A stretch of 64,000 nt of DNA from Berberis thunbergii (Eukaryota > Streptophyta > Magnoliopsida > Ranunculales > Berberidaceae), in the NCBI GenBank assembly GCA_003290165.1, contig QNQO01000518.1, positions 496,001 to 560,000 of the forward strand. Reading direction: 5' to 3'. Below are positions 1 through 12,000 of the stretch, piece by piece (the stretch's first letter is position 1; every line of letters starts with the position of its first letter). Position numbers and translations under genes: made by a program. The notes under the pieces are model-generated. The model saw only the letters and a program-made list of their open reading frames with translations. It did not search any database and was not told where the DNA came from.

Positions 1-195
1 TCAAAGTCTATTGCAGACAAAATCAATTCAAGAGACCAAAGTCAAAGATACGAAGATCGGTCAAGCAATATCAAAGCTTCAAGAAGACAAGTCCAATACG
101 GTTGAAGTCCTAGAAGGTGGCCCAAGATAAGTGGCAAATGAAGTCTTATGGGTAACCAAAATTCAAATGAAGTGCCAACAACTATTTGGGGGGAA

Positions 196-1260
196 AATGC
201 GAGAGACAAAATTAAAAGTTCAAGTTTAGGCTATCCTCTCACATGAGAATGTATATTCTCTTGAGGATGAAAATTCCCTCATTAGACATGATCATGTGCT
301 TAAAGAAGATATCCATGTCAAATACAATAACATGTGATGAAAGAGAGTTTTTGTCTTAACAAAGTTGTATGTGCATGGCAAAGTCAACTTTATCCTTAAC
401 ACGTCGCCGTCAACAAAGAGTCGTTTTGAAAAGACAAAGACTTTTTTTAATCTAGTTGTTACAAAAAGAAGAATCTGAGGTCAACAAAGTCGACATCATT
501 CCTTTCATGATCAATTTATAAATAGTTGCATCCTCATTTGTCTTCTTCAACTTTGAGAGTTTAAGAGAAACTTGTTAAAGCAATTCAAGAGTAGCAGCTC
601 AAAAAAGATCTAGTACGAAGAAGAACAAGTATCTCCCCATTGTTCAATAGAAAATCTCTCAATTTCAATCTCGATCACTTCAAAAGAAAATAGAGAGATG
701 TAGGCTCTTGAAAAACGAGGTTAACTTAGACCAAACAACTTTGTTGTTTGACATCTAAAGGCCTTAAAAGAAAACCCTTTTTGTCACCCTAAATTTCATA
801 CGTGTAAGGGTGAACCTCACTTCTACTCTATAAAGAAATGAGCGATCTGAGCTTAAACCTTTATCCTAAAAGAAATATTAGATTGTGCAAACTCACTGTA
901 CCCCGTGTGGGTCTTGAATCCGTGGAGTGGAGTCATTCGAGTGAGTATCATCTTGGTGATCCCAAGCGGGCGGTAAGACTTGATTGTGTCGCATTCCATG
1001 ATGGTGTTGGCAAATGGATAAATTTTGCGAAGCACAAGCGTTAGACCAGGGAGGCTATGAAGTGAAATCTTTTTATGACAGCGAGAATAATTGTACTATG
1101 GAAGCAATCTTTGGACGACATGATGGATGAAGCTTGAGAGAGCAATATAAATATCCTAATCCAACAAGACTCTTCACATGTACAACCTTTTTGCTACTCT
1201 CCATGCTTACGCTATGAGATCTCCAACAACAAAGCATTTATAAAGTGTCGTTTAAATATT
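196..1260 (+). mobile_element. Possible LTR of a degenerate LTR retrotransposon
   Basis: A purine-rich run (ggggggaaaa, about 186-195) resembling a polypurine tract is followed by TG. A TATA box (tataaatag, about 517) sits mid-way, with a pyrimidine/adenine leader after it, as in a 3' LTR carrying its own promoter. No gag-pol coding sequence is visible and the partner LTR is not in the window. The right boundary is a guess, placed where the sequence character changes. The short open frames here look like chance frames. This could equally be other intergenic repeat DNA. Confidence 0.3.
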
Positions 1261-1360
1261 CCGACCTAAAATGCACTTTCTAATAACATGTATAAGTTTA
1301 CGCCGAAATCTATAACCTAATTATAAAATTATACCTTTTGCTATATACCTATTTTCTTTT

Positions 1361-2610
1361 GGGTTATTTGTACTTTGGCCCACATTAGCTTGTAGACATT
1401 GACCGGTCAAGACCATTTTAAAGACAAAAGTACCCTTAGCTCTCTCTTCTATCTTATTTGCACTCTGGCCCCATTAGTTTTTAGGTATATAATCTTGGCC
1501 TCTAAAGTTTAGGCTAATATCAGTCTAACTACAAAATTTGATGGAACTCGTAGAATCGTGGATATTGACTAGTCAATAAATTTTTATGGATCAAAATGTC
1601 TTCATATTAACGGCATGCGCAAGACACTTTGTAGCCCCCATACACAACCTTAATAGCTAAAGGCCCTTATTGTAAACTAATATAGGAGATCTATTGAATT
1701 CAAATTAATTAAAAAAAAAATATATCATTTTCTTCTAAACTAAAACTCCACCTTCTCCATCTTTTTCACTACTGCAAAAATGATGGCGTTTAGGGTTGAC
1801 TAGGCTATAAAACCAAATTGTCAACCTCCCTTTATCACCACTACTAGTCTACCACCATCACGCTGACCTACAACTTAGTTCCACCACCATTCCCACCCAA
1901 TCCCGTGTTAGTCTCCACCCATCATCACTTTCACTTACAACCACTCTCCCTAAACCATTATTACTGTCACTTGCAATTGTTCTCCCCAACCTAATCCTGA
2001 TTTCTCCATTTCTACCTCTCATAGTCATAGGCCACCATCTCTACCCAAAATACTTCAACCACCAACTGTACATCCACCCTCACTTTAACCATTATCTCGA
2101 CCCCTAAATTGCCATTCTACTCTTTAATCTATACTAGAGAATATCGCCAACTACCATCTCGACCCAACATCCACTACAATCTATAACCACACTCCTACCC
2201 AACCATCTCCCACCTCCACCTTTAACCTCCATAGAAATGGAGATAAGATTGTTACACTAAGGTGATTTGGGCAGTTGTGGAGTTTATTTGCAAGGATAGA
2301 GAAAAATAGGGCATATGATGTTTTATCTTCAAATTGGCTAAACCAGTCCACGACTGAGTGGTTTCAATCAAACCGATATTAGGCTACACTTTGGGGCTAA
2401 AGTGATATATCTATAAACTAATAAAGGCCAAAGTGCGGATAAAAGGGAAGAAAGGATGAGTGGTATTCTCGTCTTCGAATTAGTCTTGACCAGTCAACAT
2501 TAACGATTGGATGATTTCCATCCAATTTAGGGGTTAGACTGATATTAGGTAAAATTTTGAGGGTCAAGTGTTATACCTAAAACTAATGGAGGCCAAAGTG
2601 TAAATAAACC
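1361..2610. mobile_element. Mutator-like (MULE) non-autonomous element with long TIRs
   Basis: The ends are inverted copies. The left end starts GGGTTATTTGTACTTTGGCC, and the right end read on the other strand starts GGTTTATTTACACTTTGGCC (17 of 20 identical). The similarity runs on for about 230-250 bp (1361-1610 against 2375-2610). Each arm carries two copies of a subterminal unit of the type actttggcc...attagttttaggtat. The element is flanked by identical 9-bp direct repeats, ttttctttt, at 1352-1360 and 2611-2619. A 9-bp target duplication with long TIRs is characteristic of Mutator-like elements. The interior (about 1740-2300) is C/A-rich with many degenerate CCACCAT-like repeats and no transposase. 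I see no clear captured gene fragment. Confidence 0.8.
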
Positions 2611-2619
2611 TTTTCTTTT

Positions 2620-3683
2620 TATGGATGACCAATCCATTGGAAGTCAAAATGAGGCTCAAAACATCAATGAACTACCTATAATAAGTTGGATGGCCTGGCT
2701 GCCTGACCTAAAAATTTGTACAATCCGACATTTTTGCATTGGTGCAAATCGAGAACAGTGGAGTCCAAATAGTCATAGCAGGGATCTAAGTTTTGAAACC
2801 AAAGTAAACTACAAAACGGGGATTTGAGAATTGAAAGCACGAGCGTCACCCTTAAGAGAAGGTTTATGCGACTAAGGTAATGTTAAATTCTTGTAAAAAA
2901 AATACAAACCTAAAGAGACTTTTGCAAGAGGGTAGTGAAATCAACTTTACATTTTCTTCACAAGAAACCCAAGCATTTCCATATATCATTTGGAGGAAAT
3001 TTAAGCCCAAACTTAAAAAAAAATAAAAAAAAATGATGAATAAGCCTATTGGTTTTGGGATTAAAAAGCCCGCCCATCTTCAAATGCTATCTTCGACTTC
3101 CCATTCCCACTTCTCACCTTCTCTACAAAGAAATAAAATCTCATAAATAATAAAAATTCGAATCCACCAACACACAATCAATTTCCAGCCAATTTCCTCA
3201 TCATCCCATCGTTTCAAATCCAAAATAATCCCCCAAAAGACGTCTTTTTTTAATGTAAAGCAATTTCACCTCCTCTGTATTTCCATCTTTAACTTGCCCC
3301 CAACATTTAATCCGCCCAGCTCACTATTAGGGTTTCATTTGGTGGCTTTGACTTCCATGATAGACGCGAAAAGGAGGTGTCTTTGTGCATTTCTTGCTTC
3401 CAGAAATCTGGGTTTTCTGATTTGAATATCGGGGTTTTGATTTTTTTTTCGAGAGAATTGGGGGATTTGTTGATTTGGGGGTTCTTATTTGTTGTAGAAA
3501 TCTGGGTTTCAAAGGTCTGGGTATTGGGTTTTTGAGGTTTTTGAGGAGTGGGGTGTTGTTAGTTTGAAGTGCAAGGGTTCAATCAGAGAAGAAGATCGGT
3601 CTCGAAGGAAAAGAGACCGGTCTTCTTTGGGTCTGGGTGTAATTTGATTGGTTTTTTTCATTGTTCTTTGAGTTTTTTGTGTG
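2620..3683 (+). promoter_or_regulatory. Promoter and 5' leader region of the PB1-TPR gene
   Basis: This stretch between the MULE and the ATG at 3684 contains no supported ORF. Up to about 3100 it is A-rich. The part from about 3060 to 3680 is pyrimidine-rich and then GT-rich, typical of a plant 5' UTR. A duplicated segment around 3590-3630 (gaagatcggtctcgaaggaaaagagaccggtcttc) forms an imperfect hairpin in the leader. No TATA box or start site can be fixed. Confidence 0.35.
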
Positions 3684-5832
3684 ATGGGGAAGCCGAGTGG
3701 GAAGACGAAGACGAATGGAGGAGGGAAACCCAATAACATGGCGAAACAGAGCAAATCCAAGGCGGCAGCTTTTGATGAAGACACGGATGTATTCATTGGA
3801 TTGTCTCAGGAGTTGAAGGAGGAAGGAAACAAGTTATTTCAGAAGAGGGATCATGAAGGGGCTATGTTGAAGTATGAGAAAGCCCTGAAATTGATTCCTG
3901 GGAACCATCCTGATGTGGCTTATCTGAGGACCAATATGGCTGGGTGTTATATGGCGATGGGTATCGGTGAGTATCCGCGAGCAATCAATGAGTGCAGTTT
4001 GGCTTTACAAGTCTTTCCTAGGCACACTAAAGCCTTGTTGAAGAGGGCAAAGTGTTTCGAGGCTTTGAATAGATTGGATTTGGCTTGGAGAGATGTTAAT
4101 TTGGTTCGCCATATGGAACCTAATAATTTTGTGGCTTCGGAGATTGCTCATAGGTTGAAGATTGAGATTGAGAGGAAGGGTATGAAGGTGGAAGATATAC
4201 AACTCAGTTTTAGTACAGACACTGATGAATCCTCCAGTGGTGGGAGAACAGTGAAAGAGAGAAACAGGAAGAAGAAGAGTAAGAAGGTTGTGGAGGAGAA
4301 GAAAGTTGAGGATAAAGTGGTGGTGGAGATTGGTAGTAATGTGGCTAAGGAGGAGGTGATTACTAGGAAGGTGAAATTGGTATTTGGGGATGATATAAGA
4401 TGGGCAGAGTTGCCGCACAACTGTGGTATCGAAAAGGTGAGAGATGTGGTGCTGAACAAGTTTTCGTGCTCGGAGGATGTCCATATTAAGTACAAGGATC
4501 AAGAGGGTGACTTGGTGACGATTACTACTACCGAAGAGTTGAGATGGGCTGAAGCATCAGCTGGACTCCAGGGTTCTATCAAGTTGTATGTTGTAGATGT
4601 TAATCCTGAGAAGGCGCGGTCTTTTGAGGGATCAAATAGTGGGGTGGAGGAGGAAAAGATTGTCACAAACCACGATAGTGTAATTGAGAATGGTGATGCA
4701 GGAGAGAGTTTGGCAACAGCGAAGAAGTCTTCTTGTATTGAAGAATGGATTGTCCAGTTTGCTCAGTTGTTTAAGAACCATGTTGGGTTTAGTTCTGACG
4801 AGTACTTGGATCTTCACGAAGTGGGGATGAAGCTCTACACGGATGCTTTGGAGGATACCATTACAGGCAAAGAAGCTGATGACCTTTTCGAAGTTGCCAC
4901 TGATAAGTTCCAGGAGATGACAGCATTAGCCTTGTTCAATTGGGGAAATGTTCATATGTCTAGAGCTAGAAAGAAAATCAACTTTACAGAAGACACTTCT
5001 AAAGAAGCCATACTTGAGCAAGTGAAAATTGCATATGAATGGGCAGAAAAGGAGTATATAGAAGCAGGAAAGAAGTATGAAGAAGCTCTAAAAATGAAAC
5101 CGGATTTCTATGAAGCGTGTTTGCATTGGGGCAGCAGCAGTTTGAGCAAGCCAAGCTTTCTTGGTGTTATGCAATCGGAAGCAAGGTTGAACTGGAATGG
5201 CCCTCTACAGAGATTCTTCAGCTTTTCAACTACTCTGAAGATAATATGGAGAAGGGCATGCAGATGTGGGAACAAATTGAGGAGAAGCGTCTGAATCATT
5301 TGTCGAAACATGGTAAGGTTGAGAGCCAGATGAGCTCTGCCTCTGATACGTTTACAGATGTAATGAGAGATGAAACAGTGGAACAATTGGCAAATATGCG
5401 GTCTCAAATCAATCTATTATGGGGTATCATTCTTTATGAGCGATCCATAGTGGAATTTAAATTAGAGCTTCCGGTCTGGAAAGAATGTCTTGAGGTGGCA
5501 GTCGAAAAGTTCGAAATTGCTGGAACTTCTCCAACTGACATTGCTGTCATGATAAAGAACCACTGTGCCAATCAAAATGCGGTTGCAGGTATAAATGGCG
5601 CCACTTACTTTTTTTTTTTTCAGATTACAATTGATCTTTATTTAATGGAATAGATATATTTGACAATTTCAAAATGTTTGTAGGATTGGAGTTCAGAATT
5701 GAGGAGATAGTGCAAGCATGGAATGAGATGTATGATGCTAAGAAGTGGCAGATTAGCGTTCCTTCTTCTCGTCTGGAATCCTTATTTCGTCGTCGAGTTC
5801 CAAAGCTTCATCATATCTTGGAGCATGTATGA
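3684..5832 (+). CDS. PHOX: PB1-TPR protein (PHOX/CLMP1 family), apparent frameshift
   Basis: This resembles the plant PB1-TPR proteins (PHOX1-4/CLMP1), cytosolic TPR co-chaperone-like proteins; CLMP1 affects chloroplast distribution. Start is the ATG at 3684 ([10 protein letters not shown]). TPR helices cover about residues 40-150. A Lys/Arg-rich linker follows, then a PB1 domain at about 230-315 with an acidic OPCA-like stretch ([25 protein letters not shown]). The C-terminal part is helical and TPR-like. Exon 1 ends at 5588 (GCA G|gtataa) and exon 2 is 5684-5832, ending ...LEHV, stop TGA. The odd point is near 5115. The frame used from the start reads on into non-homologous sequence and stops at 5294. 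The family sequence ([14 protein letters not shown]) continues in another frame from 5117. Restoring one base would give about 684 residues, near the family's usual 700-800. It is either a pseudogene allele or a sequence error, and no intron fits there. Confidence 0.85.
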
Positions 5833-6319
5833 GATTTCTGTTGATATAGTGGAGGCAAAGTTTGAGTGAGCATTCATTACTGCAGAGTGAATTCCATGTA
5901 CTACTGTCCAGAATAAGTTGCACCAGTTGCAGACTGATACAGGTATTTCTCCTTCTTTTGCTTTGCATTTTTTGAGTTGATGATATTATAGTTGGTTCCT
6001 GGAGTTTTTTTGTAAGCCCTTTTGGACTAACACCTTGAATATGATGATATCCATTTACTCTTCATATTAAGAACAAGAAAAGCTAATACACACAAAAAGT
6101 GGGGAGAGGAACTAATCGTCACCTAAATCCTCTAGAGAGGACCTACAAGCATCACAAGCATATACCTGAACATCCCTGCTAGGTAGGCACCTAAGGGCAG
6201 CTCTATCATATGCTCCCTCTCTATTATAAAATACATAGTATTACCCATATCAGGTGTAACAATCTTATCAATCTTCCTTCAAGAGGAGGAAGAAATCAGT
6301 TGATCCCTTCAGGACCCTC
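5833..6319. other. 3' UTR of PB1-TPR gene and short intergenic DNA
   Basis: Downstream of the stop the sequence holds a possible 3' UTR donor (acag|gtattt at about 5940), and no coding frame. After about 6050 it becomes A-rich and merges into the LINE remnant. Confidence 0.3.
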
Positions 6320-7495
6320 TAAGCTAGTTACGACATCAACTACCTTATTACATTTTCTGAGCACATGATAATCTTGAAGGATATCAACTGGTTCTTCATC
6401 TCTATAATATCATCTACTAGATGTTGTTGATCTTGCCAAGGTTCCCTTCTATTGCTCTTGATAATCTCAAGAACCTGTTTATCATCAACACCTACTTCAT
6501 TCGTTTTAAAATCCAAACTCGTAGCCATCTTCGCTCCCCACTTAACGCCTGCATCTCAATGCACTACCTTTAGGAATTATACTTGAAAAAGTTCTGATGA
6601 CCCCTGCTACCAGAGCCGTGAACATTAGAACCAAGCCATCAGTGCTCAGCTTGATCACTCCATCTGGTGGGTCCACCAATACATTTTGATAATTTTACCA
6701 CTAAAATCAGGATTGAAGTGAAGTGCCTACTATCTATTATAAGCAGTGTCTTTTGCATACTTTACTGTACTTTGAAGTTTGAAATCATTCTCTAATGAGA
6801 AATCTTCCTTAGCTGGCTAACTGCTCAGAAGTCGATTTTGTATACCTGAGTCATTTTCTCTTAAAGGATGTACAGCGCACACTTCCAAGTGGTTCGAATC
6901 ATTAAGTGCCTTAAAATTTTCCCCTTGACATTAGCATGAATCCATTTCCATTCCATCTCTACCTGTATCACTTGTCTCGTAATACCCGAATAAGCTAGCA
7001 ATTCCTTCCACACCAATTTGGAGAATTCACAATTAAAAAAGATATGTTGAGCATTTTCACGGTCATCATTACACAAACAACAAAGAGAATATGTTTTTAC
7101 GTTTCAAGAGAGAGAGAGAATATGTAAGCAGTCGATTGATGAGATTGTTACACTTGAAGGAGCACATTATCAACAATCCTTCTTCCTTCTATAAAAACTA
7201 CTTGGTTGCCAGTGATAATATCTTGCATAACATTCTTCGTTCTGTAAGCTAAAATCTTGGTAATGACCTTGTAAATTACATTACAACATGCTATATGTGT
7301 GAAATCTTTAACAAATTCAGGATTTTTAACCTTGGGGATCATGCACAAGAATGTTGAATTTGTACCTTGAGTGAGCTTAGTTTTTTGTAGCAATGAAGCA
7401 CAGCTCCAGTAAAACCAGCACAAACAAATATCCCAACAGTCTTCAAAGAACTTAGCTGTAAACCCATCACCCATCTTATTGACACCACAAGTTGA
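6320..7495 (-). mobile_element. Degenerate LINE (non-LTR retrotransposon): RT, zf-RVT and RNase H remnants
   Basis: Three pieces of a plant L1-type ORF2 lie in the expected order on the minus strand. At 7490-7148 there is reverse transcriptase with recognisable motifs: DGFTAKFFEDCWDI, then IPKVKNPEFVKDF, CNVIYKVITKILA and FIEGRRIVDNVLL. At 7076-6861 there is the zinc-binding domain of reverse transcriptase, with C...H..F.C..S..VW..L spacing. At about 6700-6320 there is an RNase H-like tail: LSTDG with the first Asp, then VLEIIKSNRREPW, then NVIRKCNKVVDVV. The catalytic YADD region and the middle of RT are missing, stops break the frame, and the 5' half with the endonuclease is absent. This is a dead copy. 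Confidence 0.8.
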
Positions 7496-9013
7496 TACAA
7501 CGACAAATACGTAAGGAGCCAATAGTCAACTCTAGCTTATGTGCTAACACTCCACTCCCATAAAAGTACTTAACTATCAAAACGAACTACCATATTTTTC
7601 TAATGGAAAAGGTATATTATTTATACTACGGAATAAATTGGCACTTAGGCCATGGGGCTGAAACTAAGATGAAGTACTTTAGCTGCAAACTAAATTTGTG
7701 AAACACCTTTTGTCCCATAATTTGTGTATGTTACTGTTGTGTTATTTTTTGAGATTCTCAATTCTCAACTCTTAATTATTTATTTATTTTGTCAATTCTC
7801 AACTCTTAATCTTGTTGGTACTGTTGTGTTGGTTTAGAAAACTGAATTGTGGAAGATGCAAGTTGTGTAGAAGATGGGTGGTATTATCAAAGATGCAATT
7901 GAGGAGAAATTTATGTAACGAGGAAGAATCCGCTGGGAGAAAATTTGACTGAGAATTTTTGTAATGGGAATGGTTGCCTTGATATTGGTGGTGAGGAAGG
8001 AGGAGGAGCTGATGGAGGGGGTTCTTATGTTACAGATCAGAACAGGGTTTTATGTGAATGAAATAGGAAGGGTCTGGGATTCAATTGTATGCCTAACCTC
8101 CAAAGAGACTTGTCAATTGGTTGAATGATGAGGTTAAATTGGTTTTACGAAAATGAAACGGATATGCTTTGCATAGGTTGATGTTGATGCTGGTGGTGGT
8201 GGTGAAGGAGGATGAACATAAGGTGATGGAGGGGTTTTGGTGATGATGGTTGCATTGATGTTGATGTTGTTAGTGAAGGCGGAGAATGAGCACAAGAAGG
8301 AAGAGGTGATGGAGGCTGTTCTGATGGTGATGGTGGTGGTAGCAGATGGGGAAGAAGGTGCTTATGGTTATTTTTTATCTATGTCATTATGTGATTTTCA
8401 AACCGTTAGATTAATGTCTATGGTTGTGTTGTTTGTTATCTCGAGGCATTAAGTTTGTTTGGTTCGCACATGAGAGGCACTATGCCTCTTCATTGGAGGG
8501 CAGTCTGGGTATTACAGTTTGACCAATGGAAACTGGTAATTTGGGGGGTTGGTGTCAGTGCAAAAATGACCCTTCTTTGAATATTTTTGAAGTGAACAAG
8601 AGTTTTGATATATTTTTAAGTTTTTGGATTCAACCACTTGAATGGTCGGAAGATGGCACAACAAGGAGCTTAGGGGTCGGGTGTGAGATTATGATGGTGA
8701 CTGGTTACCTTTGCAAGTTGTAATGACCTTTACAATTTGTTAGCCTTATGGAAGGAAAGGAACAAAAGGGTGTTTGATGAAATTAGTTTGCAGATAAATT
8801 ACTTGATCGTAGTTTCAGTCCATGGCCTAAGTACCGCTTTGTTCCCTAGTATAAATACCGTACCTTTTCCTTAGAAAAACATAGTAGTTGGTTTTGATAA
8901 TTAAGTACTTCTATGGGAGTGGAGTGGAGTGGAGTGTTAGGAACGTAATCCAGAATTGACTATTGGCTCCTTTGTAGACGTATCAGCTTATGAGAGGCTT
9001 GTGGTGTCAAGTG
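7483..9013. repeat. 1.5-kb inverted-repeat structure (possible foldback/MULE-like element)
   Basis: The arm at about 7483-7716 is an inverted, roughly 75-80% identical copy of 8757-9013. Matching landmarks are ttgacaccacaag, ggagccaatagtca, ctaacactccactcc, aagtacttaa, ggaaaaggta and acttaggccatg, running in the same order on opposite strands. The right arm's inner end translates as WKERNKRVFDE, which resembles the tail of a LINE zf-RVT domain. The arms may therefore be two inverted LINE 3' ends rather than true terminal repeats. The middle (7720-8750) has degenerate GGTGGTGAAGGAGG-type repeats and no supported gene. I could not find a target-site duplication. Confidence 0.55.
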
Positions 9014-12000
9014 ACAAAATACACCAAGCAGAAAAGTAAAGGTGCAAGGAGTGACAAGAGGATGATCTAGGGAGTTTCTGAGGCATGCAGGCTTATTGTT
9101 GTAGTTTTTCAGGAAGTGTTGCGGGAATGGACTCATGCCTTGTGAACTCATTGGAAGGAGATAACAGATGTGGTGTGAGATACCATGGGATCATTAATTA
9201 TAGGAGCTTTTTTGGATGTTCTTCAAATGTCTCTAACATGAGAGTGGAGAGTGCTGAAGCAAGTGGAATGGAATCAAAGTAACTCATGAAATGGGACTGA
9301 GAGTGCTTCTGATAGTTTGTTGAGGATTGCCCTAGGCATGTGAAATGTTGCTGTGATTGTAGGTGTATGACATAGATTGCCGAAAGCACATGGATGAGAT
9401 GCTGTTGAGTGGTGATAACAGCTCCTTTTTATTACCTTTCACAATATGATTGCTTGACACTGTACTGGTGTGCGATAAGCACAAGAACTGTAATCCATTA
9501 CGGAAGGTGAAGAAGACTAAGTGATGAGTATTTTTTAATGAAGGCAATTGCACGTCTCACACAACCTAAGGTTTCGTGACAAAACCCATAAAAGCAAAAA
9601 GAAAATAAATAACATGTGTTTATTCAACTCAAATAATCCCCAATTCAACTTAAAACTGAATATTACCTTTATAGTTTCCTATTTATATAACAAAATAACT
9701 TGCAAGGATGAAACTAGTACTAATTCAAAAAGCAAACCCTTATTGTAGTTGCAAATAAGGAAACTACTGTAAATAAAATGTCTTCAATATTTTAAAGCAT
9801 ATTCTGGAAATAATGTCAATTTATGTGCCTCACAAAGCATGATTCATTTCACTAAGTGTCAAAGGTGTAAAACATTTTGTACTGCACTCTTCAGTGCATA
9901 ACAATTTAAGGTACAAAAAGCGAGATGAAAAAAAAAAGGAATGAAGTGCTGTCAACATGGTAATATTGAGTGTGACAATAAGTTGAGGGGTGTAAATGCA
10001 ATGGTGAATGAGTGTTAGTTAATCAAAGTAACAGAATTACTTGAGTTCGATTTAGAGCTTGTCGAACAATTATGATAGGTTGTAGGTGTTTCTTACTGCA
10101 TGCAAAATCTTGTATTGATCAACATGGGCATCCTTTTTGGTCAATGGATTATTTTTTTGGCAAATGTTGCTTTCTGGAGCTATCCAAAAACATAAATTTT
10201 TTCTGTATACATGTAAGAAACTGTGCACTAGTTTTGGATACTTGGCTGATCCCAATCAGAATCACTTAATCCAACTTGAAGTTGATCCAATCTCTCCCGT
10301 CTTGGTATGAAAATTTGCTCACCTGTAGTTTAGCTTGGTGTGGTAGGTAGTCGCCCTTTGTACTACATTGAACCGATTACAAATTACATTCTTCCCAGTG
10401 GTCTGGGTTGAATCAAGATTGGTCGTGGATAGTCTACTCCGAGAACCCGATCCTTTAACATGTGTAATTATTTCGTCCACTGTTTCAAATAGCATGTAAT
10501 TGATTTTCCCAAACTTGGCAATGCTCTTTCAACTTGTGTATGATTTATATGGCTGATAAGGACTGGGGCACACCATACACAACAAGAAAGTAACAGACAA
10601 CTAATAATCGTTTTCTTTTTCTTCATTAGTTAGTTGACCTGGTGAGTCTACATTGTTTTGAACTGTACTGATACTAAGATTTATATTAAGATTTAAGTAG
10701 ATTTCAGTATCCATCCATAGTTGATTGCATGCTCGTAGAGAAATTCCTGTGATGATTTTGACATGATTATGATTTGTGGATTTTATTAGTCCAGTTTCGT
10801 ATCCTGCCTGTGTTGGTGCAGCCTCTGATTTTATTTCAGGCAAGTGTTTTTTCAGATATTTCAGTAACTGATGTGAGTTTCATCAAAATATAAAGTTAGT
10901 TGAAATCCTTTTCTTATGTTGAAACTGATAATCTCGTGATCCTAACATGTGTGGACCATCCCACCATTGTCAATCAATCAATTACTGATTTAGATTTGAT
11001 TGCTTGGAATTTTTCAAGATTATGACTTTGACTAGTGAAATAATGCCCAATGGTATCGAAGCAACATTCTGTAATGTTTGCCATTAGATATTACATTGTT
11101 TGTCCTATACCTTTTGTTCATTTCATTCTCTATTGTAAACAAGCTCACATTACTAATTTCTTGGTCATTTGTTTTTTGCAGATGGCTTTGCTACCGTTGT
11201 GTTCTGTTTGTTACCAGTTTTGTGTTCATGGAAAGAAATAGTAAGTCTTTGGGTTTTTAAACAGTTTCCATTCTTAAATTGAGAAATGGGTTATATGATT
11301 TTATGATTTATTCTTTATCTTGGAGAAAAGAGAAGGATCTCTTCTCACAAGGATCTGTGGAGGAGCGACATATCGTTTGCTTTGCTTTACAGCTGTTAGT
11401 TTGAGATTTTAGCATTTCAGATGGTAGTCAAATTTTTATTTTTTTTAATTTTTTGTGAAAAGAAAAATATTGCAATTATACATTGTTTGATCATCATTTT
11501 GGTTTTGTAATTCTTTGGTACATGGTTTCACCATTATCATATGTAACTTTATGAGTTTTATATTGAAAAACAGTTTGTGGTATTCTATAGCCCTTTTTTC
11601 ATTGCCAAAGCAATGTAATTCTGCATATAAACTTGAATTGTACATGTCCTCAGTTCTTGTGACTATATTTGTAAACCGTTCGAAATGTAGATTTCTTTTG
11701 TGGGGGCAATATTTTCACCTCTATCTTTGTGGCATCAACTAAACCGTTCAGGTATAGTATATTTTTCTTTCTGAGACTACTTGGAAGCTATAACATGAAG
11801 ACTACTGCCGTCAGTTAGATACTTCTCTTGAATCCATAAGAAAATAGAACAAACTACACCTTTATTCATTCATTCAATGGGCGAAATACCAAAAACATAG
11901 ATTCTTTATATGGAGTACTTGGAATTACACACCTACAAAACTGGAAAGTATAGGTCACAGAGAGTTTAGACATTGTAGATTGTAGTGCTCATCGATGCAC

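Noticed and set aside
838..1044. 68-codon plus-strand frame with an overlapping minus-strand frame
   Set aside because: It lies in the probable LTR, matches no family, and both strands are open by chance.
4005..4502. 165-codon minus-strand frame under the PB1-TPR gene
   Set aside because: It is the antisense shadow of a well-supported coding exon.
8237..8723. Short plus-strand frames rich in Val/Met and Gly
   Set aside because: They are explained by degenerate GGTGGTGAAG-type repeats inside the inverted-repeat structure, with no domain or splice support.
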